From: Bifidobacterium sp. ESL0690
GTDB lineage: Bacteria; Actinomycetota; Actinomycetes; Actinomycetales; Bifidobacteriaceae
Length of the DNA stretch: 64,000 bases
Reading direction: 5' to 3'
NCBI RefSeq assembly: GCF_029392315.1
Contig: NZ_CP113939.1
Location: forward strand, 2,575,792-2,639,791
Shown: in pieces, positions 1-8,551 of the stretch
How positions within the stretch are numbered: the stretch's first letter is position 1
Layout of the letters: each line of letters opens with the position of its first letter
The notes under the pieces: generated by a model
The model's input: only the letters and a program-made list of their open reading frames with translations
What the model was told of the DNA's origin: nothing
The model's database searches: none
Translations under genes and position numbers: made by a program

Positions 1-53
1 ACCCTATAACTACGAAACCAAGTACAGTACGCCACCACAGCCTACAGAACATA

Positions 54-90
54 CAAAAAGCGTGTCTCCCGATAATCAGGAGACACGCTT
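54..90 (-). terminator. Intrinsic terminator of crgA
   Basis: A perfect 12-bp inverted repeat (58-69 with 79-90, 9-nt loop) is followed on the minus strand by a T run. It lies about 85 bp beyond the crgA stop codon. Because the plus side also reads into a short T run (96-100), it may work in both directions. Confidence 0.8.
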
Positions 91-174
91 AACGGTTTTT
101 CATCGACAGTGGCCTGGCCTAGCCTCAACTGCCAGCCGCCACCGTGCGGGATTCACCCGCTACAGGAAAAGCGA

Positions 175-768
175 TTAACGCCACCACATGGTCATGATGA
201 AGCCGACCATCACGATGATGAAGCCGATGAGCAGATTCCATGCGCCGATGCCAGGAATCGGGTACTTGCTGGTGAGGTAATAGACCACAGCCCACGCAAG
301 CCCGAGAATCATCAGGAAGCAGAACAGCGGCACGAACCAGCTCGGGTTCGCCTTGGTGCCCTTGATGGTCTCCTCAACGCGCTTGCTGTTCTCAGCCTGA
401 CGCTGGGCGACGCGACGCATCTGCGGGGTCATCGACTTCTTGTCGGCGCTGGTGGCGCTCAGCAACGCATCAATCTTGTCCATCGGCAGATCGAGGTCGT
501 CGTCATCGTCGTCGTCGCTATCCGACTTGGTGTCGGCGTCCTTTTCGTCGGTGGCGCCAGCAGCGTCATCAGAATCCTTATCGGCCGGCTTTGCCTCATC
601 GTCGTCGGCGTCCTTGGCGGCGTCCTTTTCATCCGTCACTTTGACGTCACTTTCGGCAGCTTCAGCGGCATCGTCGTCCTTCTGCGTTTCCGGCTCATCC
701 CATGCCTTCTGCGCCTCATCCTTCTTAGCGGCGGCATCGGTGCCCTTGTCCAGCTCTTCGTCAGCCAT
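175..768 (-). CDS. crgA: CrgA-family cell division protein with long acidic N-terminus
   Basis: The last 60 residues match CrgA, the small actinobacterial septation protein that interacts with FtsZ and penicillin-binding proteins: a NPSW entry, two membrane helices separated by a YPIPGIGAWN loop, and a terminal MWWR. Typical CrgA has about 90 residues; this one has 197, because about 130 Asp/Glu/Ala/Lys-rich residues, including a run of seven Asp, precede the domain. I chose the ATG at 768 because GGAG lies nine bases before it; an ATG at 783 would add five residues. It is divergent from the DUF881 and sortase genes, the usual actinobacterial neighbourhood. The acidic tail should be cytoplasmic and disordered; its role is unknown. 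Confidence 0.88.
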   Translation of the reverse strand: MADEELDKGTDAAAKKDEAQKAWDEPETQKDDDAAEAAESDVKVTDEKDAAKDADDDEAKPADKDSDDAAGATDEKDADTKSDSDDDDDDDLDLPMDKIDALLSATSADKKSMTPQMRRVAQRQAENSKRVEETIKGTKANPSWFVPLFCFLMILGLAWAVVYYLTSKYPIPGIGAWNLLIGFIIVMVGFIMTMWWR

Positions 769-850
769 AAGCGTAGTCTCCATTCAATAGCCTAAACATA
801 CATTAGTGTACACTCGAAGCAAGAGATTGTAAGTCAAGGAATCTGGAACA

Positions 851-1723
851 ATGAAGGAAAATCCGGGCAGGCATAAAGCGAAACATTCGCGGCTTGGTGG
901 GATAGCCGTATTTCTGGTGGTGGCGCTTACCGGGTACCTTCTGATGACCAATATCCGCGTCAACAAAACCAGCGTTGTTTCTTCCGATACCGCGCAACTG
1001 GTGGAGCAACGCGTCGGCCAGGTCGACAAACTGCAGAAACAGGTCAAATCGCTGGGCTCGCAAGTCAATACCCTCAACAAATACGAGGGCAAAGACAGCA
1101 CAAAAACCGGCAATTCAAGCGAAGATCCGGGGGCTGGGACCATGCTTCCGGCCGTCACCGGACCTGGTATAAGCGTCACGCTCAACGATTCGCCGCTTTG
1201 GCAGCATATGGTCTCGGATTCCGCGACCGGGACGGCCACAAATATCAACGATTACGTCATCCACCAGCAGGACATCGAATCCGTGGTCAACGCGCTTTGG
1301 CGGGGCGGCGCCGAGGCGATGATGATTCAGGATCAGCGCGTGCTATACAACTCGGCGATCATCTGTAAGGGCAACATCCTGATGCTGCAGGGCAAGCAGT
1401 ATTCGCCGCCTTATACCATTTCCGCCATCGGGCCGAGCGGGAAGATGCGCGATGCACTCAACGATTCGAAGGCGATTCAGACCTATCAGGAATACGTCAG
1501 CGCATTCGGGCTGGGCTGGAAGGTCGAGGACAAAGACAACCTGAAGTTCCCCGAGGCGCCGGTGCTGCAGACACTGAAGTATGCCACCGTGATGAAAAAT
1601 GACAATAAAGAAAATGACGGCAAAACCGGCAATGAAAAATCCGGGGATGCAAAGGCCGGCGACGGCAAATCTGGCGATACCAAATCCGGCGACAGTAAAA
1701 CGGGCGCTACTAATAATAAATAA
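851..1723 (+). CDS. DUF881 family membrane-anchored protein
   Basis: This 290-residue protein has one N-terminal membrane helix (about residues 17-33), then a coiled-coil-like stretch and an extracytoplasmic DUF881 domain (about 90-240, with the ALWRGGAEAM and IGPSG motifs of the family). The tail (about 250-290) is a low-complexity repeat of Gly-Asp-(Ala/Thr/Ser)-Lys units that looks like a disordered linker. DUF881 proteins commonly sit beside crgA and class E sortases in actinobacteria and are assumed to act in envelope or division processes; no reaction is known. AAGGA lies ten bases before the ATG. The sortase gene follows 133 bp downstream in the same direction. Confidence 0.85.
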   Translation: MKENPGRHKAKHSRLGGIAVFLVVALTGYLLMTNIRVNKTSVVSSDTAQLVEQRVGQVDKLQKQVKSLGSQVNTLNKYEGKDSTKTGNSSEDPGAGTMLPAVTGPGISVTLNDSPLWQHMVSDSATGTATNINDYVIHQQDIESVVNALWRGGAEAMMIQDQRVLYNSAIICKGNILMLQGKQYSPPYTISAIGPSGKMRDALNDSKAIQTYQEYVSAFGLGWKVEDKDNLKFPEAPVLQTLKYATVMKNDNKENDGKTGNEKSGDAKAGDGKSGDTKSGDSKTGATNNK

Positions 1724-1856
1724 GGACTAAGAGCGCAAAGGGCACACAGACGGATACAATTAATGCATACTGGCCGATAAAGTAATGCGGCAATTCAAAC
1801 CCGCAACTATTGCACGGCAATGACGGATTGATGTGGTGAGTTACAAGGAACGAGAG

Positions 1857-3512
1857 ATGGATTTCATGGCTGATAACAGCGGGTTTAACGGCGGCGGGCG
1901 GCGCAAGGATGCCGTTGAACCGACAGACTTGGACAAGGCCTTCGAAGATTTCGGCGTTCCGGATCCGCCGTCGGGCGCGGGTCTGGGTTCTGATGCAAGT
2001 TCCGTTGCGGGCACAGTTCCACTTCCGAATGCCACTGCAAACGCGGCTACGAGCGCGATTCCGCTTCCAAACTCCTCCTCGGCTCCGACCCAGAATTGGG
2101 CTTCGGCTGATGGCCAGATACCTCTCCCCCGATCCGCAGCGAACCCGACTGGTGCAACCGACCAAGCTCAAACGGAAGTGTTCCAGCCTATCCAGACTGC
2201 GCAAACCGCGGAGCAAAGCGGCTTTGCGGGACAGGGGAACTTTGCTGGGCAGGCCGGGTATATGGCACAAAACATCGGCGGCAATGGCAACGCAGGTAAT
2301 ACTGGAAATATCGGTAACGCAGGCAATATAGCCAATGCCAGCCAAGCAGGCCATGGTCGGCATTCCGGCCACAATGCGGGCAGCAACGGGAGCAATGGCG
2401 GAAATGGCAACGCCAGGGCACCGCGCTCGAAATCGAAGCGCCTGTGGATAGTGCTGGGAATCTTCGCCGAAATCCTCTTCACGGTAGCCGCGATTTGTGC
2501 GCTATACATCGTTTGGCAGATGTGGTGGACCGGCGTGCAATCCGAACATACGCAATACAATCAACGCCAATCGGTCTCGTGGAGCGACCCGAGCAAAGCT
2601 GCGGGCTCGTCCAAGGGTGTCAGCATCGCGAAAGCCCAGAACGGCGCTCCCCCAGTCCAGCCGCAATCGGCCGATACCGGCGACATCGTCGCGCAGATCT
2701 ATATTCCACGTTTCGGCGACCAGTGGCAGCGCAACATCGTGCAGGGCACCGATATGACCTCGCTCAACAAGCACGGCATGGGGCATTATACCGATTCCCA
2801 GATGCCCGGGCAGATCGGCAATTTCGCCGCGGCAGGCCATCGCAACGGTTACGGGCAGCCGCTGGGCGACGTCGACAAGCTCAAGGCCGGCGATGCGATT
2901 GTGCTGCGCACGAAGGATTACTGGTATGTCTATACCTACACCAGCTACAAAATCGTGACGCCGGACCATGTAGAAGTCGTCGCGCCGAACCCTGACGATC
3001 CCACGGCCCCGGCCACGCAACGCATGCTCACGCTGACGACCTGCGAGCCGAAATACTCCACCCCGACGCACCGCTGGATTACTTACGGCAAGTTCAAGTA
3101 TTGGGCGAAGGTCTCGGACGGCGTGCCGCAGGAACTCACCCACGTCGGGCAGAACGGCAAGGTCCAGTTCATCAACAACCAGCAGGAATCGGTGTTCGCC
3201 AAACTTCCTTCGCTGGTTCCGATCATCACCGCGCTGCTCGTTATCTATGTCGTGTTGTTCATCGCCGCCGCGCTCGCTTGGCGTTGGCCGCTTCGCCGCG
3301 CCATTCGCAACGGTGAGGTCAAGAAGCCGGACCCGAGCATTTACGGAGGCCTGACGAGGCTCCAGCCTGGCATCAAAGGGATTCGCATACTGCTGGTGCT
3401 CTTGCTGCTGGTTACGGTGGCGCTTGCCATCATGCAATGGGCCTGCCCGTGGGCGGCGAGCAATATCCCGATTCTGCATCAGATGTCGAACTACGTCGCG
3501 GTGAATAACTGA
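1857..3512 (+). CDS. Class E sortase
   Basis: This is a transpeptidase that cleaves LPXTG-like motifs and attaches surface proteins to the cell wall. The catalytic triad is visible: His328 (AAGHRN), Cys396 in TLTTCEP and Arg406 in THRWITYG. The first 190 residues are a Pro/Ala/Asn/Gly-rich cytoplasmic region, followed by a membrane helix (about 200-225), the sortase domain (about 275-425) and two more helices near the C-terminus. I chose the ATG at 1857 because AAGGA ends seven bases before it; a GTG at 1833 is also open. It is a plausible anchor enzyme for the seven LPLTGG proteins in this window, though that pairing is inference: class E enzymes often prefer LAXTG. Confidence 0.87.
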   Translation: MDFMADNSGFNGGGRRKDAVEPTDLDKAFEDFGVPDPPSGAGLGSDASSVAGTVPLPNATANAATSAIPLPNSSSAPTQNWASADGQIPLPRSAANPTGATDQAQTEVFQPIQTAQTAEQSGFAGQGNFAGQAGYMAQNIGGNGNAGNTGNIGNAGNIANASQAGHGRHSGHNAGSNGSNGGNGNARAPRSKSKRLWIVLGIFAEILFTVAAICALYIVWQMWWTGVQSEHTQYNQRQSVSWSDPSKAAGSSKGVSIAKAQNGAPPVQPQSADTGDIVAQIYIPRFGDQWQRNIVQGTDMTSLNKHGMGHYTDSQMPGQIGNFAAAGHRNGYGQPLGDVDKLKAGDAIVLRTKDYWYVYTYTSYKIVTPDHVEVVAPNPDDPTAPATQRMLTLTTCEPKYSTPTHRWITYGKFKYWAKVSDGVPQELTHVGQNGKVQFINNQQESVFAKLPSLVPIITALLVIYVVLFIAAALAWRWPLRRAIRNGEVKKPDPSIYGGLTRLQPGIKGIRILLVLLLLVTVALAIMQWACPWAASNIPILHQMSNYVAVNN

Positions 3513-3577
3513 CGGCAACTGCCAACAGCTGACGGCAACTGATGGCAACTAACAACAACTAACGGCAATTGCGGTTG
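3510..3577 (+). repeat. Short imperfect tandem repeat after the sortase gene
   Basis: Four to five decayed copies of a 12-14 base unit resembling CTGACGGCAACT follow the stop codon. No clear hairpin and T run accompanies them, and no function is evident. Confidence 0.5.
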
Positions 3578-3677
3578 CTGATAGGTTGATTGCGGCCTGT
3601 AACGCGATTTTCCGCCCTAAAATCAATGGACGCGGCGTAAGGTTTCCATAAACCCGCTACGATGTTAGAGTGATTTT

Positions 3678-4796
3678 ATGACTCAAGAAAACGCACAGCA
3701 GATCAACCTTTTGAACTTTGCGGGAAGTAACGCCATAAATATCTCTGGCAGCAACGCGCAGAATACCGGAAACGGCGCTCAACAAAGCAATGACGGAAAC
3801 AGCCCACAGAACGATACTCAGGGCAGCAATAACACGAACACCCAGAATAACGTACGCGACGTCATCATCGTCGGTTCCGGGCCTGCGGGCTACACCGCGG
3901 CCATCTACCTCGGCCGTGCGGGTTACAAGCCGCTCGTCATCGCGGGAGCCCTGACCCCTGGCGGTCAGCTCGTCAACACCACAGAGGTGGAGAACTACCC
4001 CGGCTTCCCCGACGGCGTGATGGGCCCCGACCTCATGGACAGCATGCAGAAGCAGGCCGAAAAGTTCGGTGCGGAAATCGTCTTCGACGATGTGGTGTCG
4101 GTCGACTTCGGCGACGGTTCGGATGCAGGCGCCATGAAAAGCGTCACCTGCGACCAGGGCGACGTCTTTAAGGCTCCGGCCATCGTGGTGACCACTGGTT
4201 CCAACGTGCGCAAGCTCGGCGTGCCCGGCGAGAAGGAATACTCCGGCAAGGGCGTCTCCTACTGCGCCACTTGCGACGGTTTCTTCTTCCGCGACAAGCC
4301 GATTGTGGTGGTCGGCGGCGGCGACAGCGCCTTCACCGACGCCGAGTTCCTGACCCGTTTTGGTTCTTCGGTAACTCTGATTCACCGTCGCGACGAATTC
4401 CGCGCTGCCAAGATTCTTGTGGACCGCGCCAAGGCGAATGACAAGATGTCGTTCATCCTCGATTCGGTGGTCGACAAGGTCAACGGCGAAGACGGCAGCG
4501 CCACATCCGTCACTGTTCGCAACGTTAAAACCGGAGAGACCACCGAGGTGCCGGCTTCTGGCGTCTTCGTGGCCATCGGCAACACCCCTGCCACCGGATT
4601 CCTTGGCGGGGCACTGAAACTCGACGAGAAGGGCTATATCAGCGTCGACGGCGCCTCCACCCGCACTTCCCTGCCGGGAGTCTTTGCCGCAGGAGATGTG
4701 GTCGACAGCGTTTACCGCCAAGCTGTTTCCGCCGCTGGTATGGGCTGCCGTGCCGCCCTCGATGCTCAGGATTATCTGGACAGCCTGGACAACTAA
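3678..4796 (+). CDS. trxB: Thioredoxin reductase with Asn/Gln-rich N-terminal extension
   Basis: This NADPH-dependent FAD enzyme reduces thioredoxin. The FAD motif GSGPAG is at residues 66-71, the redox pair CATC at Cys196-Cys199, the NADPH motif GGGDSA at 213-218, and the C-terminal FAD contact GDVVDSVYRQA near 340. Bacterial TrxB usually starts a few residues before the FAD motif. Here about 58 residues precede it, very rich in Asn, Gln, Ser and Gly, and no later start codon with a ribosome site is visible. The extension is therefore probably translated. In other actinobacteria trxB lies beside trxA near the origin; no trxA is present here. Convergent with parB. Confidence 0.92.
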   Translation: MTQENAQQINLLNFAGSNAINISGSNAQNTGNGAQQSNDGNSPQNDTQGSNNTNTQNNVRDVIIVGSGPAGYTAAIYLGRAGYKPLVIAGALTPGGQLVNTTEVENYPGFPDGVMGPDLMDSMQKQAEKFGAEIVFDDVVSVDFGDGSDAGAMKSVTCDQGDVFKAPAIVVTTGSNVRKLGVPGEKEYSGKGVSYCATCDGFFFRDKPIVVVGGGDSAFTDAEFLTRFGSSVTLIHRRDEFRAAKILVDRAKANDKMSFILDSVVDKVNGEDGSATSVTVRNVKTGETTEVPASGVFVAIGNTPATGFLGGALKLDEKGYISVDGASTRTSLPGVFAAGDVVDSVYRQAVSAAGMGCRAALDAQDYLDSLDN

Positions 4797-4855
4797 GACG
4801 GCCTCAAGTAAATTTGCTTTTTGTCTTGAATGCAACCAGGACATTCCAAAACGAT

Positions 4856-4899
4856 GCCTTCCGATTTCGATTTCAATCGAATCGGGAGGCTTTAATTTT
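4856..4899 (+). terminator. Intrinsic terminator of trxB
   Basis: An imperfect 14-bp stem (4856-4870 with 4877-4890) is followed by TTTAATTTT, 60 bases after the trxB stop. Confidence 0.7.
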
Positions 4900-4916
4900 G
4901 CATGTTCGTAATTGAG

Positions 4917-5065
4917 GCATTGCCTTTCAAAAGCAGTGGAAGGCTTTTATTTTTAAATGGTTCTCAGCTGAGAAATTAACTTTCAAAAGTACAGGAAGGT
5001 TTTATTTTTATCGTTCTAAGCTACGACATTAACTTTCCAAAAATTATGTAATACTCTTATTTTTG
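4917..5065 (+). repeat. Degenerate tandem repeat, period about 57 bp
   Basis: Three decayed copies of an AT-rich unit (around 4917-4955, 4975-5010 and 5031-5065) each contain CTTTC(C)AAAA, and two carry GGAAGG followed by a TTTTATTTT run. The trxB terminator at 4856-4899 looks like the least decayed version, so the array may be duplicated terminator modules between two convergent genes. No gene is seen between 4797 and 5220. Confidence 0.5.
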
Positions 5066-5135
5066 TATAATTTCAATACAGCAATTCACCGATTCTTGGC
5101 TGACCTTGTTGACAAGAATCGAACTCAAATAAACG

Positions 5136-5190
5136 AAATCCTGCTGAGTAATTTGGCCTTTATACCATATGTTACTCGGCAGGATTTTTG
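5136..5190. terminator. Bidirectional terminator between trxB and parB
   Basis: A 16-bp stem with one mismatch (5136-5151 with 5172-5187) is flanked by T-rich sequence on both strands, 30 bases beyond the parB stop. It should end parAB transcription and stop read-through from trxB. Confidence 0.8.
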
Positions 5191-5220
5191 TTACGTTGCT
5201 TTAATATTTTACGAACCTGT

Positions 5221-6741
5221 TTACACCCAGCCGTTTTGTTTCTTTTCGCTTTGCTGCGGGACCAACAGTTTCATGATGCGATCCATGTCTTCCTGCGACG
5301 AGAAGACGATTTCGATACGTCCACGATTTTTGCTGCCTTTAATCGCAACCTTCGTGTCGAAATGGTTTTCCAATGTGTGCTGGATTGGCGACTGTGCCCA
5401 TGGATTGTTTTGCTGAGACTTCTGCTTTTTGCCACCGTCTTTGCCGTTGGTTTTCATCGCCACAATCTCTTCAGTGCTGCGCACCGAGAGACCTTCGGCG
5501 ATAATGCGGTTCGCCAGCTTCTCCATTTCCTCCTCGTTGGGAAGACCAAGCAAGGCCCTGGCATGGCCAGCGGAAAGCACACCAGCCGCGACCTTCTTCT
5601 GCACGGAAGGCGGAAGATTGAGCAGGCGAAGAGTGTTGGCAATCTGTGAACGTGACTTCGAAACCGACTTCGAAAGCTGCTCCTGAGTGAGGCCGAAGTC
5701 CTCCATCATCTGCTGATAGGCAGCAGATTCTTCCAAAGGATTCAATGCCACACGATGCAGATTCTCAAGCAAGGCATCGCGAAGCATTTGGTTATCGCTG
5801 GTCGTCTTTACGATTGCAGGAATTGATTTCAACCCCGCAAGATGGGCAGCGCGCCAGCGCCTCTCCCCCATGATCAGCTCATACTCGCTGTTCATGTTCT
5901 GCTGCGGATGCCTGTTAATGACGCTGCTGTCAGACTCGGCCGAATTTGAGACTTTCTGATTCGCCGGGCGCTTTCGAACCACAACGGGCTGCAGAACTCC
6001 AACTTCCTTTAATGAAGCCGCAAGCTCTTTCAACTCGTCTTCATCAAAGATCGTTCTTGGCTGATTGGCGTTCGGTCCTATCTTGTCGAGATCCAGCTCG
6101 ACCAAGTATCCGCCCTCGACAGGTTTCAGTTCACTGGTATTCGATTGCCCTGTTTTCTTATCCTTGGCAACTTCCTTGACCGAAGACTCGACTCCCTTGT
6201 TCTCGCCTTTAGCCGCCTTAATACGATTCGGCTTGTTCTCTGTAACTGATTTATCTGCTGTATTGGTTTTTTTATTTCCTACAGTGCTGCCAAAGAACAA
6301 ATCACTGGGATGCGCTACTCCTTCTTTCAACGATGGCATGGCCAAGCGCCTTCTCGAAGAAGGTGACGATGTTTCACGTGAAACATTCTTTTTCACGGTT
6401 TTGTTCTTCGGCTGAACGCTACTTTTCACAGCGGTGGTTTTGGATGGAGTTTTTGCAGACTTTACTGTTCCGGCGACTTTCTTATTCGGTGTTTCACGTG
6501 AAACTTTCTTCGGCTCATTGCTGGTTACTTTTGCAGAAGAATCACTTGCAGTTTTGCCCGTTGCTGACTTTCGATCTTTAGCGGTTGTTTCACGTGAAAC
6601 ATTTCGTGACGGTTCCTTCTTTATCGGTTCCTCCGCAACTGCGGAAACAGCATTGGCATCCGGACTCGCCTTTTCAGATTCTCCAGGCAAAGCAGGGAAT
6701 AGAGCACCAAGGCCTTTTCCTAAACGTGACTTCGATGCCAT
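5221..6741 (-). CDS. parB: Chromosome partitioning protein ParB
   Basis: ParB loads at parS, spreads as a CTP-dependent clamp and works with ParA to segregate origins. The start MASKSRLGKGLGALFP is the conserved ParA-interacting end. A long Lys/Ser-rich linker (about 25-215) follows, then the ParB/Srx domain with GERRWRAA at 292-299 and a KorB-like helix-turn-helix region (about 345-410), and a C-terminal dimer domain. At 506 residues it is much longer than the usual 300-350. The linker carries VSRET three times (48-52, 80-84, 120-124), each encoded by a parS site. An insert of about 20 residues lies just before the GERR motif. AGGAG precedes the start by eight bases; parA ends one base upstream. 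Confidence 0.95.
   Translation of the reverse strand: MASKSRLGKGLGALFPALPGESEKASPDANAVSAVAEEPIKKEPSRNVSRETTAKDRKSATGKTASDSSAKVTSNEPKKVSRETPNKKVAGTVKSAKTPSKTTAVKSSVQPKNKTVKKNVSRETSSPSSRRRLAMPSLKEGVAHPSDLFFGSTVGNKKTNTADKSVTENKPNRIKAAKGENKGVESSVKEVAKDKKTGQSNTSELKPVEGGYLVELDLDKIGPNANQPRTIFDEDELKELAASLKEVGVLQPVVVRKRPANQKVSNSAESDSSVINRHPQQNMNSEYELIMGERRWRAAHLAGLKSIPAIVKTTSDNQMLRDALLENLHRVALNPLEESAAYQQMMEDFGLTQEQLSKSVSKSRSQIANTLRLLNLPPSVQKKVAAGVLSAGHARALLGLPNEEEMEKLANRIIAEGLSVRSTEEIVAMKTNGKDGGKKQKSQQNNPWAQSPIQHTLENHFDTKVAIKGSKNRGRIEIVFSSQEDMDRIMKLLVPQQSEKKQNGWV
6370..6385. promoter_or_regulatory. parS site inside parB
   Basis: A perfect 16-bp TGTTTCACGTGAAACA, the classical ParB-binding palindrome, encoding VSRET 120-124 of ParB. 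Confidence 0.93.
6490..6505. promoter_or_regulatory. parS site inside parB (15/16)
   Basis: The parS palindrome with one mismatch in the last base, encoding VSRET 80-84 of ParB. Confidence 0.88.
6586..6601. promoter_or_regulatory. parS site inside parB
   Basis: A perfect parS palindrome encoding VSRET 48-52 of ParB. Confidence 0.93.
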
Positions 6742-6742
6742 A

Positions 6743-7690
6743 TCAGTTACTCCTCTGCTTTCTTTCTTCTAATGTCTTCAAAACCTGAGGCGACTTTCTT
6801 GCGATTTCCAGCGCGGCTTCTCGGTACGACACAGCCCCAGTACCACGAGGATCGTATTCGATGACTGTTTTGCTAAAACTCGGTGCCTCTGAAATCTTTA
6901 CCGACCTGGGAATTGTTGTCTGCAAAACGATATTGGGATAATGCCCCTTAACCTGATCAAAGACCTCTTTGCTCAGCAATGTACGTTTGTCGAACATCGT
7001 GACAATCATCGTCGAAACCAAAAGTGTGGGGTTGTAGTGTTCCTGAACCAAGCCGATTGTCTGAATAAGCTGGCCAAGACCTTCAAGTGCATAATACTCA
7101 GCTTGTATCGGAATCAACACCTCATTGACGGCACACATCGCATTGATGACCAAAAGACCCAAGCTTGGCGGGCAATCAATGATGACAAAGTCATAATGTT
7201 TTCTCGAAGTCAATGCAAAACGTTCCAGCGCTTCTTTGAGCAAATCATTCCTATTGCTCAGATCCGCTACCTCAAGTTCAGCACCACTTAGATCAATCGA
7301 CGAAGGAATAACATCCAAGGTCGGGAAAGAAGCAGAAGTCTTCTTCACGTCATCTATGGACTTACGACCTTCGAGAATGTCGTAGATGGAGGGTTCACCG
7401 GTATTGTGCTTGACACCCAGCGCGGTTGAAGCGTTTCCCTGAGGATCCATGTCAATAACAAGTACCTGCTCATGGGCAAGAGCTAAAGCAGCAGAGAGAT
7501 TGACTGTTGTGGTCGTCTTCCCTACTCCACCTTTTTGATTGGCTACAGCGATGTAGCGTGTTTTTTTAGGCTTCGGAAAACGAACCTTATTCAATGCCTC
7601 ATATCGTGACGAAACTTCAGCCATCTCTGAGCCTAGAGAATTGCTTTTACCGCCGAAGATACGTCTGATTGTTTCCGAGGCAGATTCCAT
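6743..7690 (-). CDS. parA: Chromosome partitioning ATPase ParA
   Basis: A Walker-type ATPase that moves ParB-bound origins. The deviant Walker A KGGVGKTT is at 53-60, DMDPQGNAS follows at about 82-90, and VIIDCPPSLG lies around 155. The 315-residue length is normal. I chose the ATG at 7690 because AGGGAG sits nine bases upstream; a TTG at 7699 would add three residues. It forms an operon with parB, with a one-base gap between the genes. The upstream region holds DnaA boxes and several parS sites, so expression may respond to DnaA or ParB. Confidence 0.95.
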   Translation of the reverse strand: MESASETIRRIFGGKSNSLGSEMAEVSSRYEALNKVRFPKPKKTRYIAVANQKGGVGKTTTTVNLSAALALAHEQVLVIDMDPQGNASTALGVKHNTGEPSIYDILEGRKSIDDVKKTSASFPTLDVIPSSIDLSGAELEVADLSNRNDLLKEALERFALTSRKHYDFVIIDCPPSLGLLVINAMCAVNEVLIPIQAEYYALEGLGQLIQTIGLVQEHYNPTLLVSTMIVTMFDKRTLLSKEVFDQVKGHYPNIVLQTTIPRSVKISEAPSFSKTVIEYDPRGTGAVSYREAALEIARKSPQVLKTLEERKQRSN

Positions 7691-7810
7691 ATCAATCAAC
7701 TCCCTACGACGATCCGCCGTGAATCACAGACTGTGGGATCAGCACAGCATATTATTGTTCTATTTCTTCTAGTTTCGTCATTCGTATGGACAGATTTCAC
7801 ATTTACTCAC

Positions 7811-7971
7811 TTATCCACATCCTTGTGGATAAGTGTGCGTAACTTTTGTGCACAAGTTCAAAGTTGGAAAAATAGAGTCGGATAATCGTTGGAATTCGAG
7901 GCTTTCTGAAAACTTTGTGAAATACAACTAAAAATGTGGATAACTTTTCGAGTTGTGGAAAATGTGGATAA
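7811..7971. promoter_or_regulatory. DnaA-box cluster upstream of parA
   Basis: Four perfect TTATCCACA/TGTGGATAA boxes: 7811-7819 and 7824-7832 as an inverted pair four bases apart, then 7935-7943 and 7963-7971, plus a one-mismatch box near 7954. They are followed by AT-rich DNA. This could be an origin sub-region or a DnaA-controlled parA promoter. Confidence 0.85.
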
Positions 7972-8088
7972 GTCGGTTTATAGCTACAACTTACCTTACA
8001 TAATCTGCATATAGAAATCACAGAACTGCAAGGTCAGATATATAACAGGAACAGAATTCTTCAATAACAAATAAAGTTCGCATCAAAA

Positions 8089-8104
8089 TGTTTCACGTGA
8101 AACA
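8089..8104. promoter_or_regulatory. parS site
   Basis: A perfect 16-bp parS palindrome in the parA-rsmG intergenic region. Confidence 0.93.
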
Positions 8105-8195
8105 ATAGACGACCAGTTATAAATCGACGTCGTCAATAATAAAAACGATAAAACGAAAGAACTGCAACAAATTACAAATGATATAACCCGAAAAA

Positions 8196-8211
8196 TGTTT
8201 CACGTGAAACA
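8196..8211. promoter_or_regulatory. parS site
   Basis: A perfect 16-bp parS palindrome in the parA-rsmG intergenic region, 107 bp from the previous one. Confidence 0.93.
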
Positions 8212-8292
8212 ACCGACCCATAGTAAAAAATCCAAATCTTCAAAAACGGAAACAAAAAAAGCAGTATCAGCAACAAATTGAAATCATATAAC

Positions 8293-8324
8293 CTGTCAAT
8301 TGTTTCACGTGAAACAATTGACAG
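8293..8324. promoter_or_regulatory. parS site in a 32-bp perfect palindrome
   Basis: The parS core at 8301-8316 is perfect, and the eight bases on each side (CTGTCAAT and ATTGACAG) extend the palindrome to 32 bp without a mismatch. Confidence 0.92.
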
Positions 8325-8401
8325 TCACCTTATTATTCAAAGTCTTGTCATTTAAACGATATAAAGAAGTGTTAAAACTGATTCTTTTCTAGATTTTAAG
8401 A

Positions 8402-8417
8402 ATTTTCACGTGAAACA
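8402..8417. promoter_or_regulatory. Degenerate parS site (14/16)
   Basis: It matches parS except in the first two bases. It keeps the central TTCACGTGAA and the 100-bp spacing of its neighbours. Confidence 0.65.
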
Positions 8418-8502
8418 ATGCGTAATGGATTCTCAGGTAACTTAAAAACAAAAAACAATCATAGAGAACATTATCTGCAGAAAACTGAAGGAGGAAACAT
8501 AA

Positions 8503-8532
8503 TGAGGAATGTTTCACGTGAAACATTCCTCA
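8503..8532. promoter_or_regulatory. parS site in a 30-bp perfect palindrome after rsmG
   Basis: The parS core at 8510-8525 is perfect, and flanks extend the palindrome to 30 bp. It lies 20 bases beyond the rsmG stop, so the RNA hairpin may also help end that transcript, although no T run follows. Confidence 0.9.
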
Positions 8533-8551
8533 AAACGATGAAAACAAACAG

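Larger units (their letters stand above)
7972..8551. other. AT-rich intergenic region with clustered parS sites
   Basis: A 580-bp stretch with no gene, visibly much more AT-rich than its surroundings, between the DnaA boxes upstream of parA and the end of rsmG. It holds five parS-type sites 100-110 bp apart. It could contain a duplex-unwinding element, which I infer from base composition only. Confidence 0.6.

Noticed and set aside
109-174. GC-rich hairpin-forming stretch downstream of crgA as a possible tRNA
   Set aside because: No cloverleaf with anticodon and T arm could be drawn, and no CCA-adjacent acceptor stem was found.
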